Assembly (NCBI GenBank): GCA_947172415.1
Contig: OX359196.1
Span: forward strand, 1,614,501-1,678,500
Direction of reading: 5' to 3'
From: Chondrosia reniformis
Taxonomy: Eukaryota; Porifera; Demospongiae; Chondrillida; Chondrillidae
Length of the DNA stretch: 64,000 nucleotides
Below, in pieces: positions 9,266-20,400 of the stretch. The position numbers were made by a program, and so were the translations under genes. Positions within the stretch are counted from its first letter, which is position 1, and each line of letters starts with the position of its first letter. The notes under the pieces are model-generated. The model saw only the letters and a program-made list of their open reading frames with translations, searched no databases and was not told where the DNA came from.

Positions 9266-12200
9266 ATGGCCCAACAGAAGCAATCTGACGATAAGGATGA
9301 TTTAAGTTTCGTAAGTATCGATTCTCCTGTATCACTACCTCAGTTGTGTATTATAGCTTTTTACCCACGACCATACGTATCTTTAGAGTAACCTGAACCT
9401 CAAATATTGCTATCTTTGGAAACCTTATTAAATTTGTTAGCTTAAATTATTATCCGCTAATATATACTTGAATTAGCAAGGTCACAGGGTCTCAATTTAA
9501 ATAGCGGATTTGCCAATGAGTCCTGGCATGCCAAATATAATAAATTGAGTGAGAAAAAATTAATATTTGTTAGTCCAATTGCAAGGTATAGAGTTTCTTG
9601 CTAAGAAGATGGTGTGAGAGCATGATAGAGATACTTTACTGACATTTTCTGGGATGTGTCTAGTGGCTGACTTTGTTTTCTTGCTAGAAACCTGGTTCCT
9701 ACTCTAATTTAACTGGAATAATTCGTTTTAGCACAAAATTAACCAATAGCTAGTTGTAAATAATTCAAGGCATGTCAGTGACTGCTACCTATATGTTGTA
9801 TATTATCACATTAATATCTTTATGTCCCGTAGATTCGCGGTGCTCCAGATTACATTTCCACCATGCTAACTTATGGGTCACAGGAAGATTGGGAACTTGG
9901 AATGGAAAAGATGAAAAGACGAGCCTTCCTTGGTAGGCACTGTTTTGACTGTTAACCTCTACCCCTGTCTGTAAATGCTTAAGCTATGAGTAAACACTAT
10001 TAATTAATATGGTAAAATCTCATTACTTACAATCTGTATTTCAAATGTTATGCGTTATTTTAATGGTACAACTGTGAAGATTCCTACTATTGTACGTATG
10101 TCATTTGCATATGTTGGTGAACAATTAATTCAAATATTGCATATAGCTATATTATTTTTTACTTGACCCAAATTGGTTTGGATTAACCGAGTTTTTCAAA
10201 ATGTGTTTACTGTTTTCAATGTTGTGCAAAAACCGTAACCTAGTTGAATCCTTCTTCTTATCAGAGGAAGACATGGAGCATTTGTTACAAAAGATTGAAG
10301 AGCAAGCAAAGGAGAAGGGGAAATTGGCAGGTAAATATATATCTATTTTTATTTTGTTACATGTATGATTTGGTGAAGAAGACCTTTGGTTCAGCCCTCA
10401 ATAGACATTATGCCTTTGTAATGACATCTTCTATAGAATGGGCTAAAGAGGTTGCTGATAGGGTGGCAGACATAAAGAAATTAGCCACTAATAAGGACAC
10501 CAGCCTGTACCAAGCAACTGAGTTACTGAAACAAGCAGAACCAAGTTTTAGTTTCATTTGTGACGTTGAACGTAGTAAATTTGAATTAAAATTAGAATCA
10601 TCAGCAAAGCTTCAATCTTTTGATCAAACGTACAAGAAGCAAATAGAGGCTTCTCTTAAGGATGATGTAACTGATGCTGATAAAGACAAGCTCACTAAGG
10701 AGTATAAACAACAGCTAGGTAAGTTCCAATCATGTACCAATTTAATGTTGTTCATGAGAATGAGACAAATGACTCATTCATTCTCACGTTCCCTATAAGC
10801 TTTTTAATTTATTACAGAATAGGCATATATAACATGTAGGAAAGTGGTGAACATTTTTGTTGTTGAACTCTGTTAAGTTGAAATGTTAAAGTATTAAAAG
10901 GTGAAATTTATTTATGAACAATTGTTTTGAAATACCATTAAACGAAGTCTTTTATTGCAGTTGCTACAAGTCAAACTAGTGTATGTAGTAGTACATACGT
11001 ACATAGGATATTTATATTCATTATTCTCCTAAAGATTCAGCCATACAAGCTGCTGAGAATGACAAGCGTGATTTTGATGCTTGGGATAAGAAGCAGAGGC
11101 CGCTACCAAAGATTGAGGAGAGCACTACTAATGTCAAGGAGATTGTGGATACGGAAAAAAAGGAATTAAAAGTAATCAGTAGCTACTGTGGAAAGGACAA
11201 AGGAAGAATTGGTAAGCCTAAATAATTATTTGTGACTAGAATTGATAGAAGATTCATTTTAGCAAATTGGTTTTGGATTCTCATTTTAACTGGGGAAGGC
11301 TACTCTTCCAGGCATCCAGTACACATACACATTTACACGAAGTGTTGGGGTGTTTGCTTTCCTTTTCGTTTTTCTTCACTGACCTCCATGGAGGTGAGCC
11401 CTGGCCATCCCATTGTGCCTCTGCTATTGTAATCTTCACACCTAGCTTCCAGGCCACCATAACCCCCAATCATAAAGACAAGTGAAGATTTCAATGCCAG
11501 CATAGCCTTTATAGTTGTATTGAACTATAACTATAGGTTCTGTTAGCTCTCTCCCAGGCACGTGAAGCCGGACTACCTCATACTTTCTGGAGTTGCCTAA
11601 ATTGTAGCATATGAGGCTATATCCTATTGTGTTTGGTTCCAATGAATATACTATCTTTCAATTAGAGCAAGAACTGGATTCTCTGCAGAAGAAAGTCCAC
11701 GAAAAGGAAAAGTCTAGACTCGAAGAAATCGAGGAACGGAAGCAGAAGTTGGATGCTAATGCAAAGAGAAAGAAGCAACTGGAAGATGAACTGAGTGCAC
11801 TTAAGGAGGACTCAAAAAGACTTGAAAACGAAAAAATTCATCTTGAAAGGAGTCAAAGAGATTCCCAGCAGGTGACTTGCAAAGGGACATTTCTACATGA
11901 TGCTCACTTTTGTAGAGGATGTACCCACAATGGGGACAGGGCCAGGGAAACTCCTTCACTAGGGACATCCCCTTACTCTCATGATAGGTCTATATCTGTA
12001 TCTACCTACATGTTAGGTCTGTATCTGTACTTACCCACATGATAGGTCTATATCTGTATCTACCTACATGATAGGTCTATATCTGTATCTACCTACATGA
12101 TAGGTCTGTATCTGTATCTACCTACATGATAGGTCTATATCTGTATCTACCTACATGATAGGTCTATATCTGTATCTACCTACATGATAGGTCTGTATCT

Positions 12201-15200
12201 GTATCTACCTACATGTTAGGTCTGTATCTGTACCTACCTACATGATAAGTCTATATCTGTACCTACCTACATGATAGGTCTATATCTGTATCTACCTACA
12301 TGATAGGTCTATATCTGTACCTACCTACATGATAGGTCTATATCTGTATCTACCTACATGTTAGGTCTGTATCTGTACCTACCTACATGATAAGTCTATA
12401 TCTGTACCTACCCACATGTTAGGTCTGTATCTGTACCTACCTACATGTTAGGTCTATATCTGTACCTATACCCACATGTTAGGTCTATATCTGTACCTAC
12501 CCACATGTTAGGTCTATATCTGTACCTACCCACATGTTAGGTCTGTATCTTAATTACCCACATGTTAGGTCTGTATCTGTACCTACCTACATGATAGGTC
12601 TATATCTGTACCTACCCACATGATAGGTCTGTATCTGTATCTACCCACATGTTAGGTCTATATCTGTACCTACCCACATGTTAGGTCTGTATCTGTACCT
12701 ACCCACATGTTAGGTCTGTATCTGTACCTACCCACATGTTAGGTCTGTATCTGTACCTACCTACATGTTAGGTCTGTATCTGTACCTACCCACATGTTAG
12801 GTCTATACTGACACAAAAGATAAGATCAACAAAACCAAACAACGGATTGAAGAATTGGAGGCCAAGACCAAGGTTGCCCTTGACATCATTGGTCGAATGG
12901 GTGGTAAGTAAATGGCAGTAATCAGTTATATACGTATATCAATGATAGGGTATTTAAAGATCTGAAGCTGATCTTAAAGCTTTAATAATCATCATCATTT
13001 GACTCTGGATTTTCTAACTTCCATCTGATGCCTTAGTGGTGAGCCCTAGTAGGAACAAAACAGCTACCTTTGGCTCGAGCATCTATTTGCATAGATATAT
13101 GTATATATAAATAGAGACTTCGCATGGTTCCTCTGAAGTGCATTTCACTTCCACCCTTTGCTCATTGCGCTCCTCAGGAGACATGAGTGGTTGGTGTAAA
13201 TCTAGAGTCAATCATGATGATAGTTATATATTGTCAGCAACTTGAACAGAGTTAATATACTAGTACAACACACCTTTTTAATGGTCCAAACTAGCTTGTA
13301 AGTACACATTTTTTGATATGTGGAACATGCTACAATTTCAATTAGCATTTATAAGCACATGTGTAATTGCATTCACAGATGTAGCAAGATCAATTATAGA
13401 AGAAGCTAGGAAAAAGGACGAATATTTAAAGAGCGAGTCATCAAGGTTTGTTCATGCATAGAGCTTAGTAATGTTGTCTCACTACCCTATCACTTATCAC
13501 TTAGTCATTTTCTTTAATGTTAGGCTTGGAATTAATATGCATAATAGATTTGCCATATATACAGATGTGCCCCTTTCTGCTATCCTACCCTTGCTCACTA
13601 AGAACTAACCTTATTTGGCTATATGCCTTATAAATACATTCAGTTTGGTGTATAAAGCGGGGGCGGATTTTCCGGGTTACACTGTACATGAAGTTACGTA
13701 GTAGGTATGTCATTTACTTGCAACAGACACTAGCACATCTTAAAAAGTAGCATACAAGATATTAATCATCTGCTAAGGCTACCCATACAGAAGTAGTATA
13801 ATGAAGTTTAAGTGAAATGATATACATAGCACACATCACATTTTTGTTTATGCACAAAAAAGACATACTAATAATACTGTCAAATCATACAGTCAATAAT
13901 GTATAAGTTGATTCAGTAAGAGAAATATGCATAGCAATTAGATATATTATACTAAAATGGAAAAATGGAAGTCTGCTTAAATTTGGATTGCCAGAAATTT
14001 AGATTGCTACAATTCTGGATGACTGCTTCAATTCCGAATGGCCGCTTTGATTCGCCGGAAATTTAGATCACTTCGATTCTGGATGACCCCTTTGATTCCG
14101 AATGACCGCTTTGATTCGTTACTACCACTTCGATTTCCGGATAACCGAATATTGTCCACTTTGGTACTCCATATAATGTAACTTCAGTTCAACCACTTCA
14201 CTTATATTTAACAACAGAAAGGAATTTGCAATGTTTATGCTAGCAATTAAAATACTTTATTTGTCATACATGTAAACAGAGCATGGGTTAGTGTCCAATT
14301 AGGTGAAGCAGCAGCTAAAGTATGAACATACATAATTGTAATTAGACAATACAATTCAGTCATTTTGTATAAAGTGGATTTAATTTAGATGAAGGATGTA
14401 CGTACCAGGTCAGTGATGACAGTTAATTATTTAATGATATTCCTTTAATATAGAATGAATAAAGAATCACTGCTACAACTCAGAAGGAGTGTTGTTATGG
14501 AAATGTTTCTGTGCAAGAAGAAAATTGAAGATAACACAGACAGCATACAAGATAATAAGGCAGAGGTATATACATTCAGGCTTCTCACTTATCCATCACA
14601 AAATGTGGAAATAGGCTTTTGAATTGCAGAATCCCTTTTTGGTTGCATTGCTCAAATGCTGTATGACAATATACATATATATATATATGTGGTTCATAAA
14701 AGCCATGCTGTTATTTCACAACAATCTATAGTCTATACTAGAACAACAGTACCATGTGTTTTCAATGTTTATCAGACCATTAAGATTTTAATGACCTAAC
14801 CTAAAACACATTAAGGCCACAGTTCATCCATATAGTCCATATTGATCCCAAGCTTAGAAACCTTAAAGTACCTTATTCCAGACAATATCCAATTCAAAGA
14901 TAAGTCTGGTGCAGTTAGAAGAAACCCTTATCATCTAATATCCAATGGGAATACTTTAGGGAGTGTTATTGGGAAATAAACGAGCTGTTACATACTATTA
15001 GATAGCATTCCAACATAATAATGGTGTTTCTGTAATTCATATAGCATTGAGTACAGCTACATACGCATGACTGACCTCATATTTTATACACCTAATCACT
15101 TACCAACACAACAGAGACCTTATCGACCTATATAGGCATTCCCTCCCATTAACTACTTATGACTCTGTTTATGTTTTCTTGTATGTATATCATCTATATA

Positions 15201-15904
15201 ATATCTGACAGATGGTGCATCTTTTAACTCTTTGGGTATCTAAAAATGCAGCTACTGACGAAGACACTCATGGACAGTCAATATGTTCTGCCAAAATATT
15301 TGTACCAAAACTGTATTTTAGATGCTCAAGCAGTCAAAGGATATCCGTATAATCCATCCAATAGATTGAAGGAATCCTTATTTTAGATAAGCAGGAAAAT
15401 GATATTTTAGTCTATCCTCTGGATGGATTCCTACTACGTATCTCCTTTTTATGAATAATCTACCTGTTATATAACCTTTTTACAGGTGGAAAAATTGAAG
15501 GCAGAGAAAAAACTTTATGTTAAAAAGGGTAACAAAGTTCAAATAAATAGAGTCTCCGAAAACATTGACACATTTAAAGTAGATATTGATACCATGATAA
15601 ATGAGTTGAGTGAAAAAAGCAAAATATACAAAGAGTTAGAGCAGAAATTACAGAAAGCTGAAAAGGAATTGCAAGCAAAAGGGGTGGAGCCAATTGATTT
15701 TGATTCAAAGTGTAAGTTACTGTCATGTATGTACCTTCAGTAATCATATGTTCATAAACATATGTCTATGCAGAACCCTTATTTTCAACTAAACTTGTAG
15801 AATGAATCTGTATATATGTATTTCATGTAGATACTGAGTTTAAGAAGCGCTTTGATGAGGCTTATGAAACTGGGCCAAAAGACATCACTTTTTTGATTAA
15901 CTGA
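9266..15904 (+). CDS. Coiled-coil protein of unknown function, 11 exons
   Basis: Exons 9266-9310, 9833-9932, 10265-10330, 10437-10718, 11035-11211, 11666-11871, 12801-12903, 13379-13445, 14454-14565, 15486-15711 and 15831-15904 all join in phase, have GT/AG borders and encode 485 residues. The product has no signal peptide or membrane segment. It is hydrophilic, rich in Lys/Glu and strongly predicted to be coiled coil from about 60 to the end, especially 210-280 and 375-450. The N-terminal 48 residues (IRGAPDYISTMLTYG) are the least repetitive part and may be a small docking region. I do not recognise the family. The acceptor of exon 7 is the last unit of a minisatellite filling intron 6. Exons 9-11 are copied twice downstream as broken exons. 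Individual exon borders are more certain than any function. Confidence 0.75.
11985..12806. repeat. 29-bp minisatellite, about 28 copies, in intron 6
   Basis: The unit is GTCTATATCTGTACCTACCC followed by ACATGTTAG. Variants alternate ATGATAG/ATGTTAG and CTGTATC/CTATATC; one unit has two extra bases near 12460 and one is shortened near 12550. Copies are patchily homogenised. Each unit ends in TAG followed by G, and the final one supplies the AG used to start exon 7 at 12801. Confidence 0.95.
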
Positions 15905-16220
15905 TAATATAAAGTGCTTTTGTACTAACTACATTATGGAACTAGTGCAGTGTTAATTACAAACATGAATTATGTACGTATGTATAGTGTTACATCTAAT
16001 CCACTATCTGTTGAACATCTGTAAAATTTTGAGATTCTGAGACTGTATGGTGTATATATATTATCAGAGAGAAAATAGTTTGTTAAGCTATAGTGAAAAC
16101 TAAATATTTTTTAAAGTAAAGGCTGTGATATTAGCTTTTATTGCACACATTCCCAGGGATCCTATGCTTATAGCTGCATGACTGTAAGAATTGAAGTTTT
16201 GGAGTACGTACGTATGAAAC
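13610..16220. repeat. Segmental duplication copy A, 5' part
   Basis: From intron 8 to just past the last exon of the coiled-coil gene this stretch matches copy C (from 38,998) and, from about 13,990, copy B (from about 25,760). Copy A continues at 22,156 after the LTR retrotransposon and ends near 25,020. Paralogue alignment by eye shows long identical runs broken by small indels. Confidence 0.85.
13975..14155. repeat. Degenerate short tandem motif (TTTGATTCCGAATGACCGC type)
   Basis: Loose repeats of about 20 bases, such as CTTCAATTCCGAATGGCCGC and CTTTGATTCCGAATGACC, alternate with CGCCGGAAATTTAGATC. Related blocks lie at 25,768-25,915 and 39,350-39,465, in the equivalent place of the other two copies with different unit numbers. 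Confidence 0.7.
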
Positions 16221-17366
16221 TGTGAAGTCTTAGGACTACTGAGCTATTGACTAACTAAACTACGACCTAATAGATTATGTGTGGCAGTCGAGGTTAGAAA
16301 CTCGACGTTATGTCGCAATACTAGTTTTGAGAACGGCGCGTGCAAAGTTTTCGTTAGTATTCGACTGTTTGCGTTCTCAGAAGTCGTGTTTGACTACTTG
16401 CAGCGTGTTGTCCAGTCAAAGGGCTATCTTTTGGTCTTTGACCGATGACAATATCACGTTCCTGGACCACGATATGCTCGCTCAAAGATGTGACATTAGC
16501 TATATGGTTTGTCAGATGTAGCTACATGTTGTTTATGCTGCTTGTATTAGCTACCTAGTGGAGTATGATTTTCTGCATGCATTTTGGTACACGTCGCTTT
16601 GCGTTCATCAGTAAGACTATTTAAGGATAAGGTAGCTAGTGAATGCTAGCTAGCTAGCTAACTAAAAACAATAATAGCTATTGTTTTCCTACTTGTCAAT
16701 CTTTTGCTCTAGAATAAAATGCTGCTTATCATACTGTGTGGTGTAAATTGCTAAGGAACTTACCAATTACGATGCAGGATCGGGCTGTTTTGGAACGAAA
16801 TTCGATAGTCCGTGAATGTGGCGGCGGCCATTTTATAGCTTGTTAATATGCAAATTATATGGAAGGAGACGGCTGGAGTCCAATCGCGGGTACTTCTGAG
16901 GCTCTAGCTCTGCCATAAATGAAGGCATTGCTTTGAAACTTTCAGTGAAGATAGTCCAATAGTTCTTCTTTCCAAAAATGCAAAAAACTTAAAATGCGAC
17001 CCCCTGACATAAAGTCGAGTTTCTAACCTCGACTGCCACATGTATGATCTTAGAGTGTATGTGACAGTTCTATGTATTCTGTGTGTCCTAGTTTATCCAT
17101 TTCCATCTTTATGATTTAGTTGTAATTTAGCTTATTCACTTTTGTCTTAAGTTTTGTAGTTTCTACACTTTCTTTTCACTTTAGCTAGTCATGATTTTTG
17201 TAAAGGTCATTCCTACCTAGTTTGCTATAAATATGAGTTTTGTAATTGGGAAGAGAGAGGAGAGAGATATTTCAAGGAACTAAATTGTGAATTTGCGACA
17301 CAACGAAGCGCTCTACTATTGCAACTCGACAGTTGTTTGTGTGCAACCGAGTAGAACCTCCAGTCA
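16221..17366 (+). repeat. 5' LTR, interrupted by a nested TIR element
   Basis: Net length without the 759-base insert and its 4-base duplication is 383, against 381 for the 3' LTR. The end is set by alignment to the 3' LTR: its last bases read CCTCCAGTCA where the 3' LTR has CCTTCACA, so the exact end is uncertain by a few bases. Confidence 0.85.
16281..17039. mobile_element. Non-autonomous TIR DNA element nested in the 5' LTR
   Basis: It has perfect 26-bp terminal inverted repeats starting GTGGCAGTCGAGGTTAGAAA, continuing imperfectly inward, and a 4-bp duplication ATGT (16277-16280 and 17040-17043). The uninterrupted 3' LTR (GATTATGTATGATC) is the empty site. No transposase motif is seen in its 759 bases, so it depends on another source. 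The superfamily is unclear; a 4-bp duplication fits Ginger, Chapaev or Sola1 types. Confidence 0.9.
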
Positions 17367-17371
17367 TTTGG

Positions 17372-17389
17372 TGGCAGAAGTGGGATTCG
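17372..17389 (+). other. Primer binding site (tRNA 3'-end complement)
   Basis: TGGCAGAAGTGGGATTCG begins five bases after the 5' LTR. Its complement reads CGAATCCCACTTCTGCCA, the form of a tRNA T-arm plus acceptor ending in CCA, as expected of a primer for minus-strand synthesis. The tRNA species is not determined here. Confidence 0.75.
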
Positions 17390-17428
17390 CCGTTACAGAC
17401 GTTAAACGGGGATCCTAGCTATTTGTGT

Positions 17429-20400
17429 ATGTCAACAAGGTCCGGACGACGGTATCAAAGAGGCATGAGTCAGGAACCCATGGAGGATACTATGGGAGAG
17501 GCACCGAGTGTTGCCAATCTAATGAAGCTGATGATAGAGGACCGCAAGAAACGGGAGGAAGAGATTGCTGCTGAGAGAGAGCGACGAGAGCGTGAGATGG
17601 ATGCGAGGGTACAAGAAATGGCCAGGCAGATGGAGATGATGCGGAATTTAGTGGAGAAAGGCCAAAGAGACGAGGGAATTAATCGTGTTGGAGGTGAGCA
17701 GATCAAGTTAACAAAGTTATCAGAAAGTGATGACGTGGAGGCCTATCTAACGACTTTCGAGAGGATGATGGAAGCTTATCGGGTAGAGAAGTCAAAGTGG
17801 GCTTACTTGTTGGCTCCACAACTAACAGGTAAGGCACAGCAGGCCTATGCAGCGATGGCTGGTGAGGAATCAGGGGACTATGACAGCTTAAAAGATGCCA
17901 TCTTAAAGCGATATAATATCAACGAAGAAAGTTATCGCACCCGATTCAGATCAGTATCCAGGAAGTCCGAAGAGTCGTATTGTGAAATGGCAACTCGCAC
18001 CATGGATTTATTGCGGAAATGGACGCGGCAGTGCGAGAATCTGAACGATTTGCTGGAAGTAGTTGCAGTAGAGCAGCTGCTGAACTCCATGCCTACTGGA
18101 GTTAGGATTTGGGTCAGCGAGAGGAAACCCAAGACGGTGGCAGAAGCAGGCAAACTTGCAGATGACTACACCCTAGCCAGAGGAGTGAAGGATAATAGTA
18201 GGAACCAGGAATCACACAGAGAGAGTCCTAAGGGAGCCGCATCAGTACCCAAGCGATGCCACACCTGTGGAAGACCAGGTCACCTGGCCAGGGACTGTAG
18301 ACAGGGAAGTGCCACTGCTAGGACAGAGGCAGGAAACAAAGAGATGACCAGTAGGGGGGAGAAGGAGGGTCCCCGCTGCTACAACTGTCAACAAAGGGGT
18401 CACTTTGCCAACCAATGCCCCTCACGTGCAGCTATGTTTATTCAGGGCACAGCCCCAGAACATGAGAGAGGGCCCTCTATCAGTGGGTTGGTGGAGGGAA
18501 AGCCAGTCTCCAGGATCCTACTGGACACAGGAGCTGCGACCACCATGGTCCACAGAGACCTGGTTCCCACAGACAAGTTGACCTCAGAGTCAGTACCTAT
18601 CAGGTGTGCCCATGGAGATGTGAGTAGCTACCCTATGGCTCAGGTGAGTATGACCATAGGCAAACATACCTTCCCTATTAAGGTTGCAGTCTCTAGCTCA
18701 CTTCCAGTTCCCGTGTTACTGGGAAGAGATGTCCCAGATATGTTTCAGTGGCTACCTGCAGGACGCCCAGTGAAGCAGGAGAGCCAAACAGGGTCAGTGT
18801 TTGTAGCAACTACCAGACTACAGGCTAAGGTGCAAGCACAAGAGGCACAGCTGCAACCTCAAGTGGACCCACAGGAAGGGTTGGGAGAGACTTTCCACGA
18901 GGACCTGTTTGGGGAAAGTCGGGAGAGGGCCCGACTTACCAGAAGTCAGAGACGAGCACATCAGGTTGCCTGGCGAGAACAAGGCAGGAGGCATTCATTG
19001 GATCTCGAGCAGGAGCAATTAAAAGAGATGCAGAAAGTAGATGCATCCCTGCAGGCAATCTGGGAAGAGGTGGGAAGAGATACTGGACCCTCCTCTCGCT
19101 TCTTCATCAAGGAAGGACTGCTTTACCGGAGAGCTAGAGGAAGAGGTACAGATGACGAGGAGACAGAACAGTTGGTCTTACCTACCCCACAGAGGAGGAC
19201 GGTGTTGGAGCTTGCCCACTCCATACCCTGGGCAGGGCACCTCGGCAAGAAGAAGACTTGCCAACGGATACTGCGCCGGTTCTACTGGCCAACCCTCCAC
19301 AAGGATGTGGATATCTTCTGCAAGGGCTGTGCTGAATGTCAGAAGGTTTCACCTAGGAAAGGGGCTGTGGCAGCTTTGGTGCCTTTACCTATCATTGAGG
19401 TGCCATTTCAAAGGATCGCCATGGACATTGTAGGCCCATTACCCAAGAGCAGGTGCGGTAATAGGTACATCTTAGTTATTTGTGATTATGCCACTAGGTG
19501 GCCAGAGGCCATACCCTTGAAGTCAATAGAGGCAGTGCATGTAGCAGAGGAGTTGATGGTACTCTTTTCAAGGGTAGGGGTACCAAAGGAGATCCTTACT
19601 GATCAAGGCACGAACTTCACCTCTAATCTATTGGCTGAGGTGTACCGACTACTTCACATACAGCCCATCCGGACCAGCCCCTACCATCCCCAGACAGACG
19701 GTCTGGTGGAGAGGTTTAACCAGACCCTAAAATCCATGCTGAAGAAGGCTGCAACTGAGGAGGGTAAGGACTGGGATAAGCTGATACCGTATGTACTATT
19801 TGCCTATAGGGAAGTTCCCCAGGCCTCTACTGGCTTCTCCCCATTTGAGCTAGTGTACGGACGACCTGTCCGAGGACCCCTGGATGTACTCAAGGAATCT
19901 TGGGAGGTTGGTACTCACAGCAAGGAGAGTGTGCTATCTTATGTTCTGGCAGCACAGGAAAGACTAGACAAGATGGCCACTCTGGTCAAAGGAAACCTAG
20001 ACAAGGCACAACGGGTCCAGAAGAGATGGTATGACCGTAATGCTAGACAGCGAGAGTTTAAGGTGGGAGACAATGTCTTGGTGCTGCTCCCCACGGCTAC
20101 AAACAAGTTGCTGGCCAAATGGCAGGGTCCTTATCCAGTCATGCGAAAGGTCGGGCCTGTGACATATGAAATCAATATGTTTGATCATGTAAAGAAGAAG
20201 AGAATCCTGCATGTCAACATGTTGAAGCTCTGGCACCCTCCAGCTACCCTGAACCTGTGGAATGAGGAGGTGGGTGAAGTCGAGGATGTTCTGCTCTGGA
20301 GAGATCAACCTGGAGATGCGCCCACAAGCAGGGAAGCAATCATCTCTGACCAGCTTACGGAAGGGCAGCATCAAAGGCTAGCAGCTCTATTACTTGAATA

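Noticed and set aside
12000-12800. CRISPR-like array (29-base repeated units)
   Set aside because: Units are contiguous with no spacers, and lie in an intron of a eukaryotic gene: a minisatellite.
17333-17428. Upstream extension of gag-pol into the 5' LTR
   Set aside because: The frame is open but has no ATG, overlaps the LTR end and the primer binding site; ATG at 17429 is preferred.
19997-20374. Minus-strand frame of 125 codons inside gag-pol
   Set aside because: Antisense shadow of the integrase C-terminal and linker region of the retrotransposon.
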